Assembly (NCBI GenBank): GCA_001466705.2
Contig: LATX02000189.1
Location: 372,001-436,000, forward strand
Length of the DNA stretch: 64,000 nt
Direction: 5' to 3'
Source: Moniliophthora roreri
Taxonomy: Eukaryota; Basidiomycota; Agaricomycetes; Agaricales; Marasmiaceae
Positions 21,415 to 40,470 of this stretch are shown one piece after another. A model generated the notes under the pieces. The model saw only the letters and a list, made by a program, of their open reading frames with translations, had not been told where the DNA came from and did no database searches. The number at the start of each line of letters is the position of its first letter. The first letter of the stretch is position 1. A program made the translations under genes and the position numbers.

Positions 21415-23289
21415 CAATTATTCTTGAACTTGATACGTGTCGGGGGGTGAGGATGAATACGATTATTACGATTTCTTTTTCAAGCTGATAGAGTTAATTT
21501 GTATGTCACCTTTTTTTTATTGCATCACTTAAACGTTTAGTGTACGTTGTCAACTTGCTGCAATACATTGTCATGTCACGAACGACTGCAGGAGTGTTTT
21601 CTACTAGTACTAGTAGGTTGTAGCTATATGTAAGATATCAGCAGAAAGTACTTAACAGATGTCGATGGTAACACTACCCAGCATGATTTGAAACAAACAG
21701 AGTCGACGCGGCGTCATTATTTCTCTCTTCATGGCCGTCACCATCGGCGAGACCTAAGACCTTCCTCTACACGCCACGGCTAACTTTTCACTGTTTAAAA
21801 AGTTCAGGCGTGCTTGAACTAAGGCTCACGTCACGGAGCATGTGTGGGAAGAGTTGCCTCTTATCTTACCAATAGACAAGTTTAAGAGGGACGTGAATTT
21901 CGATATATTTTAGTGCGTATAGATATAATCCAACTGACGCGTAAACTCCAAGTGTACTTGAATGCGGCCACTGTGTCGATTACGTCGTTTGTGAGGGTCG
22001 GACCGGTCCGCGAGACGGTAAAGGGTCCGGGCCTCTGCTAAGGGCTGAAGACGAGGTTACGAGGTTCGTTGAGAGGAACTGAAGAGAAACAAAGGGGAAC
22101 GAAAAGGAGTTGATTCAACTAAGGAATAAGGTGATTACAATGTTCTTAAATACTGTAGCTAGGATATCAAATATGAATGAAACGAGTACGAAACATGGTG
22201 AGTACGAGTGAATTAGGCATTAGCGGAAAGTGCGCGGATAATGCGGATAAAGGAAGGATAAAGGAAGTAAGGGATATGATACTTGCGTACTTCGGATGTG
22301 GAATTATGGTGAAATGGAGCCCGGATCGTGACATCGTTTAGCAATGTGCAAGAAAGGTTCTATTCAAGTTAGGGTAGTTTGGAAAATGAGCCACTGCAGT
22401 TATTTCCGCGCTCGATTAGATGATACTAGCAGGAGGCCGTACCACGTTGTTTCCAACCAGTTCTGAAGATCTGAAAGTCCATCCAACCGTGACATATTCC
22501 CCAGACGCTACCGCGCGATACAAATTTACAATTTCTGCTTCTTCATGCTCTTCATTAATTCAACCTTTCTGATTGTCCACGAACGTGTTTCCATGTGTCG
22601 TTCCCGTATTCAAGGATTCAGCACATATCAGCGCCCGTGAAGAGGCGATGTGCGGAAATCCTGGAAACACGTTCTGATAGTGCCACCACGACACGGGAAT
22701 GGCGTGCTAGGGTATCCAGGGAGGCCCCAACGAGCAACAATGACATGGCAGCGAATTACACCGGTCAGTGGTCCGGGCAATGGGTAAGGAATTTCAGGCG
22801 GAAAGAATCAGCACAGTAAGTACCTTGCGCTATTCCTTGTCTTTCTATCCATTCAGTTATATCGTCAGAGGCTCGAGAAATCTAGATGGCACGTCAAGCC
22901 TCCAGCATTCAATATAGTTCTTTCCTGCTTCAGGGTATATAAACGTTGATGCGGAGATGCCGGGGCTATGATAATGAATGTGTTGTGCTGAAGGAATTTG
23001 AATTTGCCGTTCACTAGAGAATATTCCCGTAACACTGATAGTCAAGTAAAATGCTTGCAGATAAGTCTATATATACTCGAGGTCTATAGTCTTGAGAAAG
23101 ATTTTTGTAGGCGAGGCATGACCATGGCAGCAGTAGAAGAACAAAAAGACCAAATGCGGGTAAAAAAAGTTGGTAACAAGACTTGGACAGCGACGTAACA
23201 AACAAGCTGTCGATCTTATTCACTTTTACCACTGACATCGTCACCGGCGACGACGGCGACGAGCACGAGCCAAGCTCGCTGCGACCACC
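21415..23289. other. Long intergenic region, no gene seen
   Basis: Nearly 1.9 kb without a supported gene. Short open frames (for example 22595-22819) use non-ATG starts and lack features. The last few hundred bases presumably carry the promoter of the Uds1 gene. Confidence 0.5.
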
Positions 23290-26200
23290 ATGAATGGCGT
23301 CCGACGATTCCTCGCTGGAGTCCAGCAATCCAGCACGTCTCCCCCTCCAGAACCTCCGCCAGCGGCTGCTCCATTAAACATCTCCAAAAGTAGCAGTAAC
23401 AGTTCTCCTGGTCCTTCCTGGCCCCCTCAATCTCCTACGCTCTCTCCCGAATCTTCCCCAATAAGCCCAAAACTCTCGTCATCTGTACCCGCGTTGTCGT
23501 TTACCAAAAACAAGAAGCAACCTCCCCTTCCACCTCTAGACGAACCTCCATCATCAGGTCATCGCTCTCAGTCATCCAAATCATCTGTCTCCTTGTCTCC
23601 TATCAGCACCAAGAACGACGCATTACCACCTATACCAGGTCCAAGTTCACCCCCGCAACTACAGCGTCCTCCCATATCCAGAGTGCAGACCAGGAAACCG
23701 GCGCCTAGTCCAGATCCCGAGATCAATGGTGAACCTAGCGGTGCCATTACCAACGGGAAGCGTTCGTCAGGACCGATAAACATGCGAGACGAGCTTTTGT
23801 TAAGCTTATTAGCTAGCGAAGCCGTGGTGGACAGTAGAGAGTTTACGATTCTCAGCGCCGAGGATGTCGAGGAGCTTAAGAAAGTGCGCCTACTTACTCT
23901 CTATTTCTACAAACAAAACTGATTATTCTTACTGTAGGAACACCACCTTCTAACAACCCGCCTAGCGGCCCTCTCCAAAAAACTCAAAACCGAAACCAAA
24001 ATCCGAGACGCCGCCATTTCTCTAGCCGCATTCAACAAAAAGTCTTCAAAAGCCATATCCAAGAAAACTAATGAACAGCTTGATGCCGCTGAACGAAGAG
24101 TCGAGTTGACACAGAAGGAGTATTACAAGATTGCTGAACGAACGAATGAAGTCGGCAGGAGATTGGCGGAACATCGAGCGGGAGTATTGGGTTGGAGTGT
24201 GAGAGCATTGGAGAGGAAGATTTCTGGAGATACCAATGGAAAGGGCAAAGGTGTGCTTAATGGCTTTGGAAGTGCTGGTACAGACTCGGGATACGACTCG
24301 ACGCCAATGTCACCAGCGACGTCGGTGGCTTCATCTGCGTTGACGAATGGTACCTCGGCATTTGATGGTCAACATTTCTTTGCGGGTCATGCCAAAGCCC
24401 TACAACCGACGTTACCTTTCGATCCGTCTCAGTTGGCTGCTCAGCTAGCTGCAACAGAGGAAAAGCTAAAAGCTGCAGAGTCGTCATTGGCTACTTCTCA
24501 GAAGAAGCAGGCAGAGTTGTCTCGAGAGTTCAATATGATGAAGCTGGAGAAGACAGAGGTTGAGATGGAGCTGGAGAGAGCTGAGGAGACCATTGGTGCC
24601 TTGGAAGCAGAGCTTCCTGGGCTGGAAGAGGAGAGAAATCAGTGGGACGCCGAACGACAGCATTGGGAGGAAGAACGGAGTCGTTGGGACGTGGAGCGTC
24701 GTAACTGGGAGGAACATAAACGGAAGCTGGAATCAGAAAGAACGGTGCGGGGTGAGGAGAAAGACAAGATCGCTCGCGATGAAATGGATGCTAAGGAAGG
24801 CGAGATCATCCGACTCCAAGACGAACTCGACCGAGCACGTCAGGAGAATGACAAGACCTCGCAGGACTTGAATTCTGGTGTTGAGTCATTATCGGAACTT
24901 GTTCAGCGCCATAGCGTATCAATACGCTTTTCTCGATCATCTACTACTTCTTCGCATACGCTTTGGATGGGTATGATCGATGCGCTCGACAACTACCTCT
25001 CCGACCTAAAATCTAGACTCGAATCCCTTTCCTCGGACGAGGAATCTTGGACATCACTCCGCCGCAAACTCGAAGATGACCTTCGCTCTTCCCTCGACAA
25101 ACGCGAGGCACTCTCGCGAGACCTCGAAGTCGCCCGCCGCGAACGCGAAGACTCTCGCGGTCAAGTCCGTGATCTCGAAACACGGATCAAAGACCTGCAG
25201 GACTCTACCTCTGCAATGCTCCAATCTCCGAGCCGCACACCCCTCTCCCTATCAACATCAAACACCCTCTCACTACCACAAATCGCATGGCCCACTCAAG
25301 AAAATATCGCAGGCGATACGGCTGCACAAAAGATTGTCGCCATCCTACAACCTATTTTCGCTGTGCTGCCTTCACCGGAAACAAGAGCCGCCCGAGCGAA
25401 TGTTAGTACTCAACGTGGGTTTAGACCTGGAGGTCCTACGAGTCCCAGTTCACCCAGTGCACCTGGTAGCCCGGTGTATTTCAATCGAGAATTATCGTCA
25501 TCAGCTCCAGGTACGCCGGGTACGCCGTCTCACCCCCCCCAAGCACGAAGTATAGCCGAACTAGACGTTCGCTCCCTCAAACTCTTATACGACAGCAAAG
25601 CTCTCCAACTTCAAGCCACACAACAACAAACCCCGTTTTCGGTTGAAGCGTTTGTTCAGCGTGTGCATAGCCTCCTTGTGGATGATCGTGCGCTTATAGA
25701 GAGGTTATTGAGATTCGCACATGCGCATGATATGCTCAAGCAGAATGCAGATAGGGCAAAAAAGCTTGCGCAAGAGAGTGGCGTGGCATTGGAGACGTAT
25801 CAGAGGCAGGTTAGGATGCTTGAGGAGAGGTGTGAGTGGTTAGGCGGTAGGTTGGCGAGTGCCGAGTCGTCTTCCTCCTCGACGCAGTTGGAGGAAGAGG
25901 TACGAAGGTTACAGGATGCGTACGGGGAGTTGCACCAGGAGAAGGGTGACTTGGAGAGGGAGTTGACGCAGCAAGGGGAGGTTTGTAAGCAGCTTGCGGA
26001 GGCGAATAATGTGTTGAATGCTAAATTATCTTCGTCTGCCTCGGGAAGTGATCAGGCGAGGAGAGAAGTGGAGGCTGCGCAGAGGGAGATGGAGATGCTC
26101 AAAGGGGAGTTCACGAACGCAGAGCAGGCAAAGAAGGAGCTGGAAGGTAAGATGACCGAGATCAAGAAGGCGCTCGATGAGGCGAGGGAGGAAGTGGATG

Positions 26201-26310
26201 TATTGAGGAGGAGCGAGCAAAGTCAGAGTATGATGCTGATGGAGGAGTTGAATAACGTGCAGACGGAGAATGGCAAGTTGAGGGAGCAACTCAGAGCGTT
26301 GAAGAGGTGA
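23290..26310 (+). CDS. Uds1-domain septation coiled-coil protein, 988 aa
   Basis: Two exons: 23290-23883 and 23938-26310, split by a 54-base GT-AG intron. Residues 1-165 are Pro/Ser-rich and disordered. Residues about 170-290 (SLLASEAVVDSREF, then the helical run after the splice) match the Up-regulated During Septation (Uds1) domain. Long coiled coils follow at about 360-540 and 590-640, with repeats of the type W-D-x-E-R-x-x-W-E-E. A Ser/Pro linker at about 650-780 is followed by a second coiled-coil block to the C-terminus, which ends in a Leu/Arg/Lys helix. The family is linked to septation and cytokinesis in fungi. The first in-frame ATG after the intergenic region is used. Confidence 0.85.
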
Positions 26311-28320
26311 GGATGAGGGACCTGGTTCTCTTTCGTATGGATATCTGGATATTTTTTGTGAACACTTACCTTCATTTCTTTTTAAGTGTAAATAGGATCG
26401 ATATACCTGTTCTAGCACTTTTTTATAGCTGGATTCTTTCCTTTACTTTTTGCTCATACGTATTTGCTCTCCCATCGTACATAGATTCGCATATACATTA
26501 ATTCAGTTGCACTTTATGTATTATAAACATTCATTCCTTGGTCGTGGATATTTACTGTACTCAAGGGAAGGGTGGCCCAGCGTACCAGCGAGCGTAACAC
26601 AAGCGAAATTTTGTCCTCAACTCCGGACATGCGACATTGCTTACTAGCAGCTGTACCATCCACAAAATAACAATCCCCTCGCCTTTTACTAGGGGATTCC
26701 GTGGGGGCGGTATACTTAACGCTGCGTGAACAATCTTTGGGCTCACGTCTCTTCGAGACTCTGTTAATTTCCTTTTTGCTTTTCTTAAGCCGGCTCTCTT
26801 TAATAGAGCCTGGACAATTTCTGTTTCATTTGCAGGCTACCAGACCAAGGAGTCAGCAATGGTACCGGCCTAACCACGGATGTCCTCATCATACTTGGGA
26901 GTAGACGAGAGCCCGGATAGCTATTTCGGAGATCCTAAATTCTAAGTGTCAACCGGTAATTACTGTACCTAAGTGAAACGTTATGAGTATTTTCTTTTTC
27001 AACCTATGGAGATGGTGCCCTAGCTTCCCAGTTCCAATAAAGTTTATCGATGAAACCGCAACGAGAACAAACAATTGGAGGCGCTATGGGTTTCGCCTCT
27101 TGCGTACGTACGCTGAGTCCTCGACCGAACTCGTTATAACTGGAAATCGAACGAAAGGAAAGTTAGTACGCAGGGGAAGATATACGGGATAAGGCCCCGT
27201 ACCTCGCATGTGTCAAAGGTCCGGATTCCTTTTTTTTTTGGCGGAGCGTTTATTATAGCCCTATCCACAGCACGATAGTCCGTCGTCTCTTTCGCACCCG
27301 CTAGAAATTCAGGTTCATGATCTGCCGAGTATTGTCAACTGCCTTGAGGAAATGCACGGTGCCCGGATGCACTAGTGTGGGACTCCAAATCCGGCCGATT
27401 TCCATCACTCTTCCACATCGGCTGAATACACTAAAACCCCAGATTCAATCCTTGAGGAGATTTTGCTCATTGTGAAGAGGACCGCGCCAGGTGTAGAAAA
27501 CTAAGTTTCTTTTGGGAACGCCTTTCGATCCCATTTCGTTGGGTTACATTTCAGACGGTCAAATGTCAAGCGTATTTTCATGGTTGATACGATTGGTTAT
27601 GGATCTCGGCTTTGGTGTGTTCATAGTCTCCTCCCTGAGTACTGAGTCCTTCTCCATCACACGCCACCCTCGAAATTGCGGAGCTGCTGTACATGTATAA
27701 CATTGGAAGGAAACCTCCTTGCTCCACTAACGTTCGACACATCTCATAGTCACCACACGTACTCTGCTTCCCTGTCTCAAGTTCTTGAATACATTGATCC
27801 GGTAGGACAACAGAACCCATTCCCCTGGGCGGCATAAGGATGTGAGTAGATTGAGGAACTAAGGAACTAAACCTTCTTTCCCTGGATCTGCCTCACGCAG
27901 AAATATGACCCGGTGACATGTAAAGTTGGGCGTCACTACTGTATGTACCTTTGATGATAGTGACGAAGAGACTTTCAACTAGAGTTTTCTCTGGCCTGTC
28001 GGGCTGAAGCAGATTCTGAAAAGTATACCTGTAACACCTTGACAATCACTCTCTGCTTGTAAAGTGTGATAGAGAGTGCTAGGCAATCAACTTGGATATT
28101 TCTATTTACTCTGTTTACTTTAACCGGGTTGAAACGTCGGCTGCAAGGGCGCATCCGAAGCGCATTGCCGTCGGTGGCAGTGGCGAATTGCTGGGTGGAC
28201 AGTAATGGGCGCTTGCATCGTACCTGGGTCTTCTGTTCTCATCTTGGCTAGCACGCACGCCCTGCTCATGGGGTTTAAAATATCAACTATCAGCGCGTGC
28301 CTCAGCACCCGCACCCTCTC
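26311..28320. other. Long intergenic region
   Basis: About 2 kb without a supported gene. It contains copy 2 of the dispersed hairpin element (26646-26770) and a 10-base T run near 27230. AT-rich GTTTAAAATATC at about 28273 may serve as the TATA region of the next gene. Confidence 0.5.
26646..26770 (+). repeat. Dispersed element with two hairpins, copy 2
   Basis: This is related to the minus strand of 18155-18274. The stem AATCCCCT (26672-26679) pairs with AGGGGATT (26691-26698). The second hairpin is GTCTCTTCGAGAC (26747-26759). T-rich DNA including a T5 run follows at 26770-26785, which could end a polymerase III transcript. Clear A and B boxes were not found. Confidence 0.6.
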
Positions 28321-29080
28321 ATGTTCTTCGCCCAGTTTTCCCTCTTCTTGGCCCTAGGGATTTTCCCCAGCGTTTTCGGTGGTCCACTCGAGGGTCTGCT
28401 GGGATTGAACAGTCCTCTACAGGCTCGCCAAGGTAGTCTTAACATTCCAACGGAATGTGAGAACGCGTGTAGTCCTGTTACGCCGCTTTTAGCCTCAGTG
28501 CGTCTTCTCTTCTGTCCGTCCGCGTAGAACTTGAGCTCAAATAACGCCAAACGACAGCAACAATGTTCGCCACAACAGTGCTGCACTTCGGAATTTGGCT
28601 TGGGACTTCGTGATTGCCTGCTTTGCGTTGGAACAGTGATGGGTATTCAGGATTACACTGAGCCGCAACAAACCTTGGATAGTGCGTCTTTTCTATTCGA
28701 TTTCTGCCCTTGTATAATCTTATTCTCGTATAGAATTCGCTGCAAGTTGCGCAGCCCAAGGGTTCCAGATGCCATCTCTCACTCTCCCGGGACAAGACAC
28801 AAACCGAGAGTCTTCCAGTTTCAATCCTTCGACCACGTCTACACGTTCACAAACGACGATAACTTCTCTTCCGACTACTTCGACCGACACGGCTCCTACA
28901 ACTGGCCCTTCCAGTCAAAACAACGGCGCATCGACCTTGCGAGGTACTAGTTGGCTGGGTGATATAAGTATAGCTATTATATTGGGTTTGGGAATCTTTC
29001 AAGAGGTGCGCTCTTCTCCTTACCGCAATCTACCCCAAAAGCTTATTGGATCAATGCAAGCTTTAATGTCATTTGTTTAA
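28321..29080 (+). CDS. Secreted Cys-rich protein, probably GPI-anchored
   Basis: Three exons (28321-28497, 28528-28681, 28734-29080) give 225 residues. The first 20 residues are a clear signal peptide ending PSVFG. The mature part has eight cysteines (two in TECENAC, one then CC in CSPQQCC, DC, LC, SC), then a Ser/Thr-rich stalk of about 70 residues, then a hydrophobic segment (SIAIILGLGIF). This layout fits a GPI-anchored cell-wall or surface protein. It resembles CFEM proteins in spirit, but the spacing does not fit CFEM. The 3' end is uncertain: a 55-base intron (29006-29060) would end the protein right after the hydrophobic tail at 29066 (202 residues), as expected for an anchor signal. 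Splicing to 29180 would instead extend it to 29546. Confidence 0.7.
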
Positions 29081-30619
29081 AACCTATTACATAAATGTCA
29101 CGTCCTTATACAATTTATCCTGGCATCGTTCGAACGACCCCAATTAATGATCAGCCCATTCTTTTTTCAACTTCTCGCAGCTCAGCGTTCACGTCATAGT
29201 CACCCTAGCATCTCCAATGGTAAGGTACCTGCGCAAGCCAAACAGTCGTATTAAACGACTTTACGTTCTCGGCTCGCGCGTGGGTTTAAACCTTGCCGTC
29301 TCCACATGTGCAAAGATGTGCGATCGCATCTTCGCCTGGATTCGTTCGCGTGGTCTGGACACAAGCTATCCGAAGCACACATTCGTCTCCAATGCGTTAC
29401 ATCCGTTTGCTGGTCCTCTGAGAGATCAATCACCGGGCGGGACTCCACTGGAGCTCTTATTTAATCCACCTCAAAGGCTTCGTCAAGGTAGTAGCGTTGG
29501 TGCTAATGTAAACGGCAGTGATGTCTGTCCCTCTGCCATTATATAAGAATGTAGCTCTTCAATACTTACCCAGACTGTATAGGAGCTTGACCATGATACG
29601 CACCTGCCCTGGAAATGATCTGCTCGATATCTAGCTTAGCCATGACGGGGAACGTTTGCCTACATTTTCGTTGTCTATGTGTGTCGTAAATTGGTGATTT
29701 TGGGGAGACAAAGAAGAGTAAATACAGCTTTTATAGTAGGTTTTGTATTTTATGAGTAAAACATGTATGATAGTAGAATTTGTATAATATGATACTGGGA
29801 GACGGGACATGTAAGAAAGGTGTGAAAAACAACTGAAACGAGTCTGAGTATGCCAAAACGCTATTTCACAACAAACCCAAGGTTCTAATGTTTTGATAGT
29901 GGCCAGAAGTACGCATATAGTCCTCGTCAGCTCGGGAGATTCACTAAATCTTTCATAGTCTTTACCTCAACCTCACTCGAAGGGCCCGGGATCCGAACAA
30001 GAATCGCAAGAAAAGTATGCGATGTACTCCAGCACAAGACCCTCGTATCGTGTCGATTTAGGCGTCGATTTCTCTGACCCTATGGATAGAGGACTGACTC
30101 AGTGTTAGCTTGGATCCAGCGGCATGCCTATGGAAAACTGGCGATCCGGCAAGTTGAAACAACTCGCGAAACTTATTTGGTACGCTTTCCCTTTATCTTG
30201 AACGCGGGATAAGCCAACTCCTTATGTAGGCTTGAGGGTGTTAACGCCGGTAGTGGAGGTGGGCCCTGTACACAAGGCCACCAAGCTTGAATTCTGTTGT
30301 AAAATCACTTTTGGGGAATCTGGACTTCCCGCTCTGGAGACACTTGGCCATCTCGCCATTCATGTTGTTACCACCATCCAAGCTTCATAGTAGTTCTTTT
30401 TGTCAATAATCATTTCTAACATACGGCTTGACATAGGAAAGCAACGCACTACCATTGTGCTACCTTGGCCTAACATACGACTTCAGTTAAATGTAAACTT
30501 TGTAAAACTTCAGGCCAGGGACGGGTGATTCCGTTGATTCAAGAATCTAATCTTATCTCCTGCACTGAAACAATTTTCTCCACTCCCGCGCACCAACCAC
30601 CGGGTCTTCGCCGACAACG
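29081..30619. other. Intergenic region with one unsupported open frame
   Basis: An ATG frame at 29217-29546 (109 codons) has no features and may be chance or a distal exon of the preceding gene. No other gene is seen up to the transporter start. Confidence 0.4.
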
Positions 30620-33184
30620 ATGTCTGGCAGCGACGTCGTTCTCTCGAGCTCGCCATCCTCGGGGCGTACCTCCTCACCAGTGCGTAGGAAAGGGAGCGTC
30701 AGTACTCATGACCTAAATGATCTCAACCGTCCTCGGCTGTCTCCTACATTAAGTCGTACATACGACCCAAATGACCCTGAAGCAAGAGAGCGTCAGCGTA
30801 CGATGGATGTGGACATGGCAAAGGCAATGCAGCTATCTAGAGCTCGTAGAGACACTATCAATATGTCTCCGACCTTGGACACCGGGAGGAGTGCAGAGAG
30901 AGAAAGGGAAGAAGGCAATTTCGACAACGTTTTCTCGTCGAGGGAGGAACATGAACTTGATATTGCCCGAGGGACTGTGAAAAGCCCAGACGACATAGAT
31001 GATGAATCCATTCTTACGAAACGACCAGGCTCTTCAATAGATTTTCAAAGTCACCTCAACCAAGGCCAAGACCCATCTCTCCTTGTTGGTATTGACCAAT
31101 CTCAACCTCAACACGATGACCCCTCTACCTCCAATTTCGGTGCATTACCCACGTACCAGCCCAATCCGCCTAACTCCTACTTCGATTTTGCGCCCATGGA
31201 AGAATTCGCTGCCGCAGAAAAAATAACTCTCGGTATATCGTCATCCCCTACCATGAAATTCAGCACACCTCCACGTCTGACGCGCCCTCCAACCGAAGCT
31301 GCACTTCCGATACCCCCTCATTCTCTCTCGGAACCCGTAGTCCCACGAGACGAAACGGGTGCACCAGCCACAGCAGAATCTGTCACTTTCACCGAAGGTG
31401 CAGGTCCGTCGACCTCTGGTTCTGAGGCTAACATCCCAAGCCCGCGCCCCAGTGCCCGGCAACGCAAACTAAGTCAGAGCAATACTCCTCGGCAACGGAA
31501 GGGCATCGGCGGGAGGCTAGCCAAGTTTGAGGGCCAAACTGGCCAGCCACCTGCGTCTCTTTCAGGAAAGCTCAGTGCGGTGCTCGGCGGTCTTGGGGGA
31601 GGTAGTGACAATGGGAGCACTCACGACGGCCCTCCCATAACGACCGCACACAGTCTCCCGACCGGCCTCAGTGGAATCCTCAACACAGGACACGACCGGC
31701 CGTACAGGTTCTCCTTCTACTCGAATGCGCTATCGGCGACTATTCATGCCCGGAGCTTGAGCGAGCTTCCGGCAGAGGGTCAAACTTTCCAAGACCTCTT
31801 CGCAGGCATAAACTCGAACGCGGACAAGGATTTCCTTGAAGCACAGTCTCCAACAAACACGACAAGACATAACGGTAAAAGTAACACAACATCTGGCTAC
31901 TTTCCAGGGGCAACGGCTTCGAATGCCAAGCTGACGTACCGCAGCCCAATGACCGGCGGTTTGGATGTAAGCGACTCGGGGGGAAACACCTGGTGGCTAG
32001 ACGTGACGAGTCCGACAGACGAGGAAATGAAGCTTCTTAGCAAGGTTAGCACCTCTTTTTTTCCATGTGTTCGGTATCACTAACATTTCACGACAGGTAT
32101 TCCATATTCACCCTCTCACGACTGAAGATATCCAGATGGAGGAAACTCGGGAGAAGATAGAGTTGTTCAAAAACTACTATCTTGTCTGTTTCCGGAGTTT
32201 CGACCAGGACCCGTACAGCCCAACGTACTTGGAACCGCTGAACATGTACATTATTGTCTTCCGTGAGGGCACGTTATCGGTTTGTGCATTACTTTCTTCT
32301 GTCAAGTCTCGACATCTGATAAACGTCAATAGTTTCATTTCCGACCTACACCCCATCCATCCAATGTTCGGCGGCGTATCAAGCAGCTGAAAGACTATAT
32401 TTCCGTCACGTCTGATTGGATTTCATATGCTCTCATCGATGACATTACCGATGCTTTTGGTCCGCTCATCCAAAGTATTGAGTACGAAGTCGACAGCATA
32501 GACGAGCTTGTCTTAATTCTCAAGGACAATTTGAAAGAGTCCAGAGAGCAGACAGACATGTTGAGGAGGATCGGAACGTGCCGCAAAAAGGTCATGGGCT
32601 TATTAAGGCTTATGGGTAACAAGGCAGACGTAGTAAAAGGATTGGCGAAGAGGTGCAATGAAAATTGGCAGGTCGCACCTACTGGAGATATCGTAGGTAT
32701 CTCATTTCACCAGTTGATTCGTAACTTATCGCTTTTTGTAGGGCCTTTATCTTTCAGATATACAGGTGATTTAACTGCTGCTTGCAATGGTCCTTGACTA
32801 AAAGTGTGGCTAGGATCACTTAATTACCATGACCCAAAACTTGAACCACTACGAAAAGATCTTATCACGATCTCATTCCAACTACCTCGCTCAGATCTCC
32901 ATCGAAATGACGGACGCCAACAATCAAATAAATGACGTTCTGTCGAAGCTGACCGCTCTTGGTACTGTCCTAATTCCGATGAATTTGGTAACAGGTTTGT
33001 GTCATCCTGCTCTCGATTTTTTCACTCCGTTGACGTCAAGTCAGGTTTGTGGGGAATGAACGTTCACGTACCCGGCGAAAATGCACCGGAAGGAGACCTG
33101 ACGTGGTTTGGTTGCATCATTGCTGGCCTTGCACTGTTCGCAGTGATAGGAGGTTATACGACGTACAAGCTAATGCGGAGGTAG
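30620..33184 (+). CDS. CorA-type magnesium transporter (Alr1/Mnr2 group), 770 aa
   Basis: Six exons: 30620-32044, 32097-32279, 32333-32692, 32742-32765, 32814-32994, 33045-33184. Residues 1-460 form a Ser/Pro-rich cytoplasmic region with several basic patches. The CorA fold runs from about 465 (VFHIHPLTTEDIQ) to the end. The pore signature G-M-N occurs in GLWGMNVHVPGE at about residues 726-737, between two C-terminal transmembrane helices (about 706-728 and 741-763); the loop is acidic (PGENAPEGD). The long N-terminus and single GMN pore match fungal Alr1 (plasma membrane) or Mnr2 (vacuole) proteins, which move Mg2+ down its electrical gradient; which of the two cannot be decided here. One exon is only 24 bases. 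The gene converges with the KDM5 gene, with 224 bases between stops. Confidence 0.92.
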
Positions 33185-33408
33185 TAGTTTAATGCTGCCT
33201 TGTCGATTTACTTTCAACGACAATATTGTGCACGATTACTCATTATTATTGCGGAAAAGAACGGATACATAGACATCTGATCATATTCCAGGGTTTAATG
33301 CGAACGCCTAAGGTAGAAATACAATAATAGGACAGACTGTATAGCAAAAGGAGAGCAAAATATACAAAGGAACGTCCCATAACCATAAAAACCACAGCCA
33401 TATGAGAC

Positions 33409-39523
<6,115 letters not shown>

Positions 39524-40470
39524 ACCCAAGGGTAGCAGAACTGAATTTTTTGTGAGCAAAACAGAAAGGAAAACATAAAAGAAACTCGTACCGTTGCCCG
39601 AGTGTAAGTGGTAGTTTGCTAGAACAGGACAAGCGAGATTCAAGTTCCGCCTGATCACAATTTCCCACGCCGAAGCAATTTCCTCCACTCTGTCGGTGGC
39701 TGAGAATCCTCATAGCAGCTTCAATATCTCAGTTGGGCCCGTAAGAAACACACATCCCATCTCTGGTACTCGTTTTCTATCAGCCCTTTGGCCTCTCCGA
39801 TTTTTTTCTCCATGTAACATATTTTTGAGCGTGAGAAGAACTTTGCTCAATTTGGGTCTGTCGTGGACCTGCCAATGAATGTTCGGACGGGCAATTTCCT
39901 CCTCGATATGCCAATTTGGTCAACTAGACCGTCCTAGACCATCGTACAGCATCGGCATAGTCTGGGTTCCATACCCGAAGTTCTTTTCTTTTCACTAGGT
40001 GTGCTAAAGCTACTCGTGTCCCGTCAGTAGCTCTTGCAGTGATCTTTTGCAAAATTAGCCAGTGCATCATTAATTCTCAATTGTTGTGGGTTCAGCAAGG
40101 CAGAAGTGTACTCGCCGGTGTGAGAGGGAACAATGAAATCATTAGGTTATCAGCCACAGATGGAGCAGAACGCAGTCGATCAGTGATCAACGATTGCCAT
40201 CCTGACCTGGAAACAGTCCCATTCGCTCCACGTACTTGAGCCTGGCAGGTGAAGGAGCTCGCTACTATATTCTTCCGGTCCTCATAACACCCGCAGCTTG
40301 CCTATTACACCATTCAAGCGAGGCAATCCGAGATCTCAGGTACTGATAGGATTAGACGCCACGTGTAGAATATCTATGCGTCATACATAAAATCCAGCTT
40401 GAACATCGACAGCGCTCGGCACGCGCGTTCGTCGTTTTGTCTATTCCGCTCATCGCATTGTTGAACAGTC
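39524..40470. other. Intergenic region between KDM5 and BST1
   Basis: This contains the probable 5' UTR intron and promoter of the KDM5 gene and the 3' flank of BST1. No further gene was found. Confidence 0.5.

Noticed and set aside
29217..29546. A separate small gene
   Set aside because: Composition is featureless and both strands are open; at most it is a distal exon of the Cys-rich gene.
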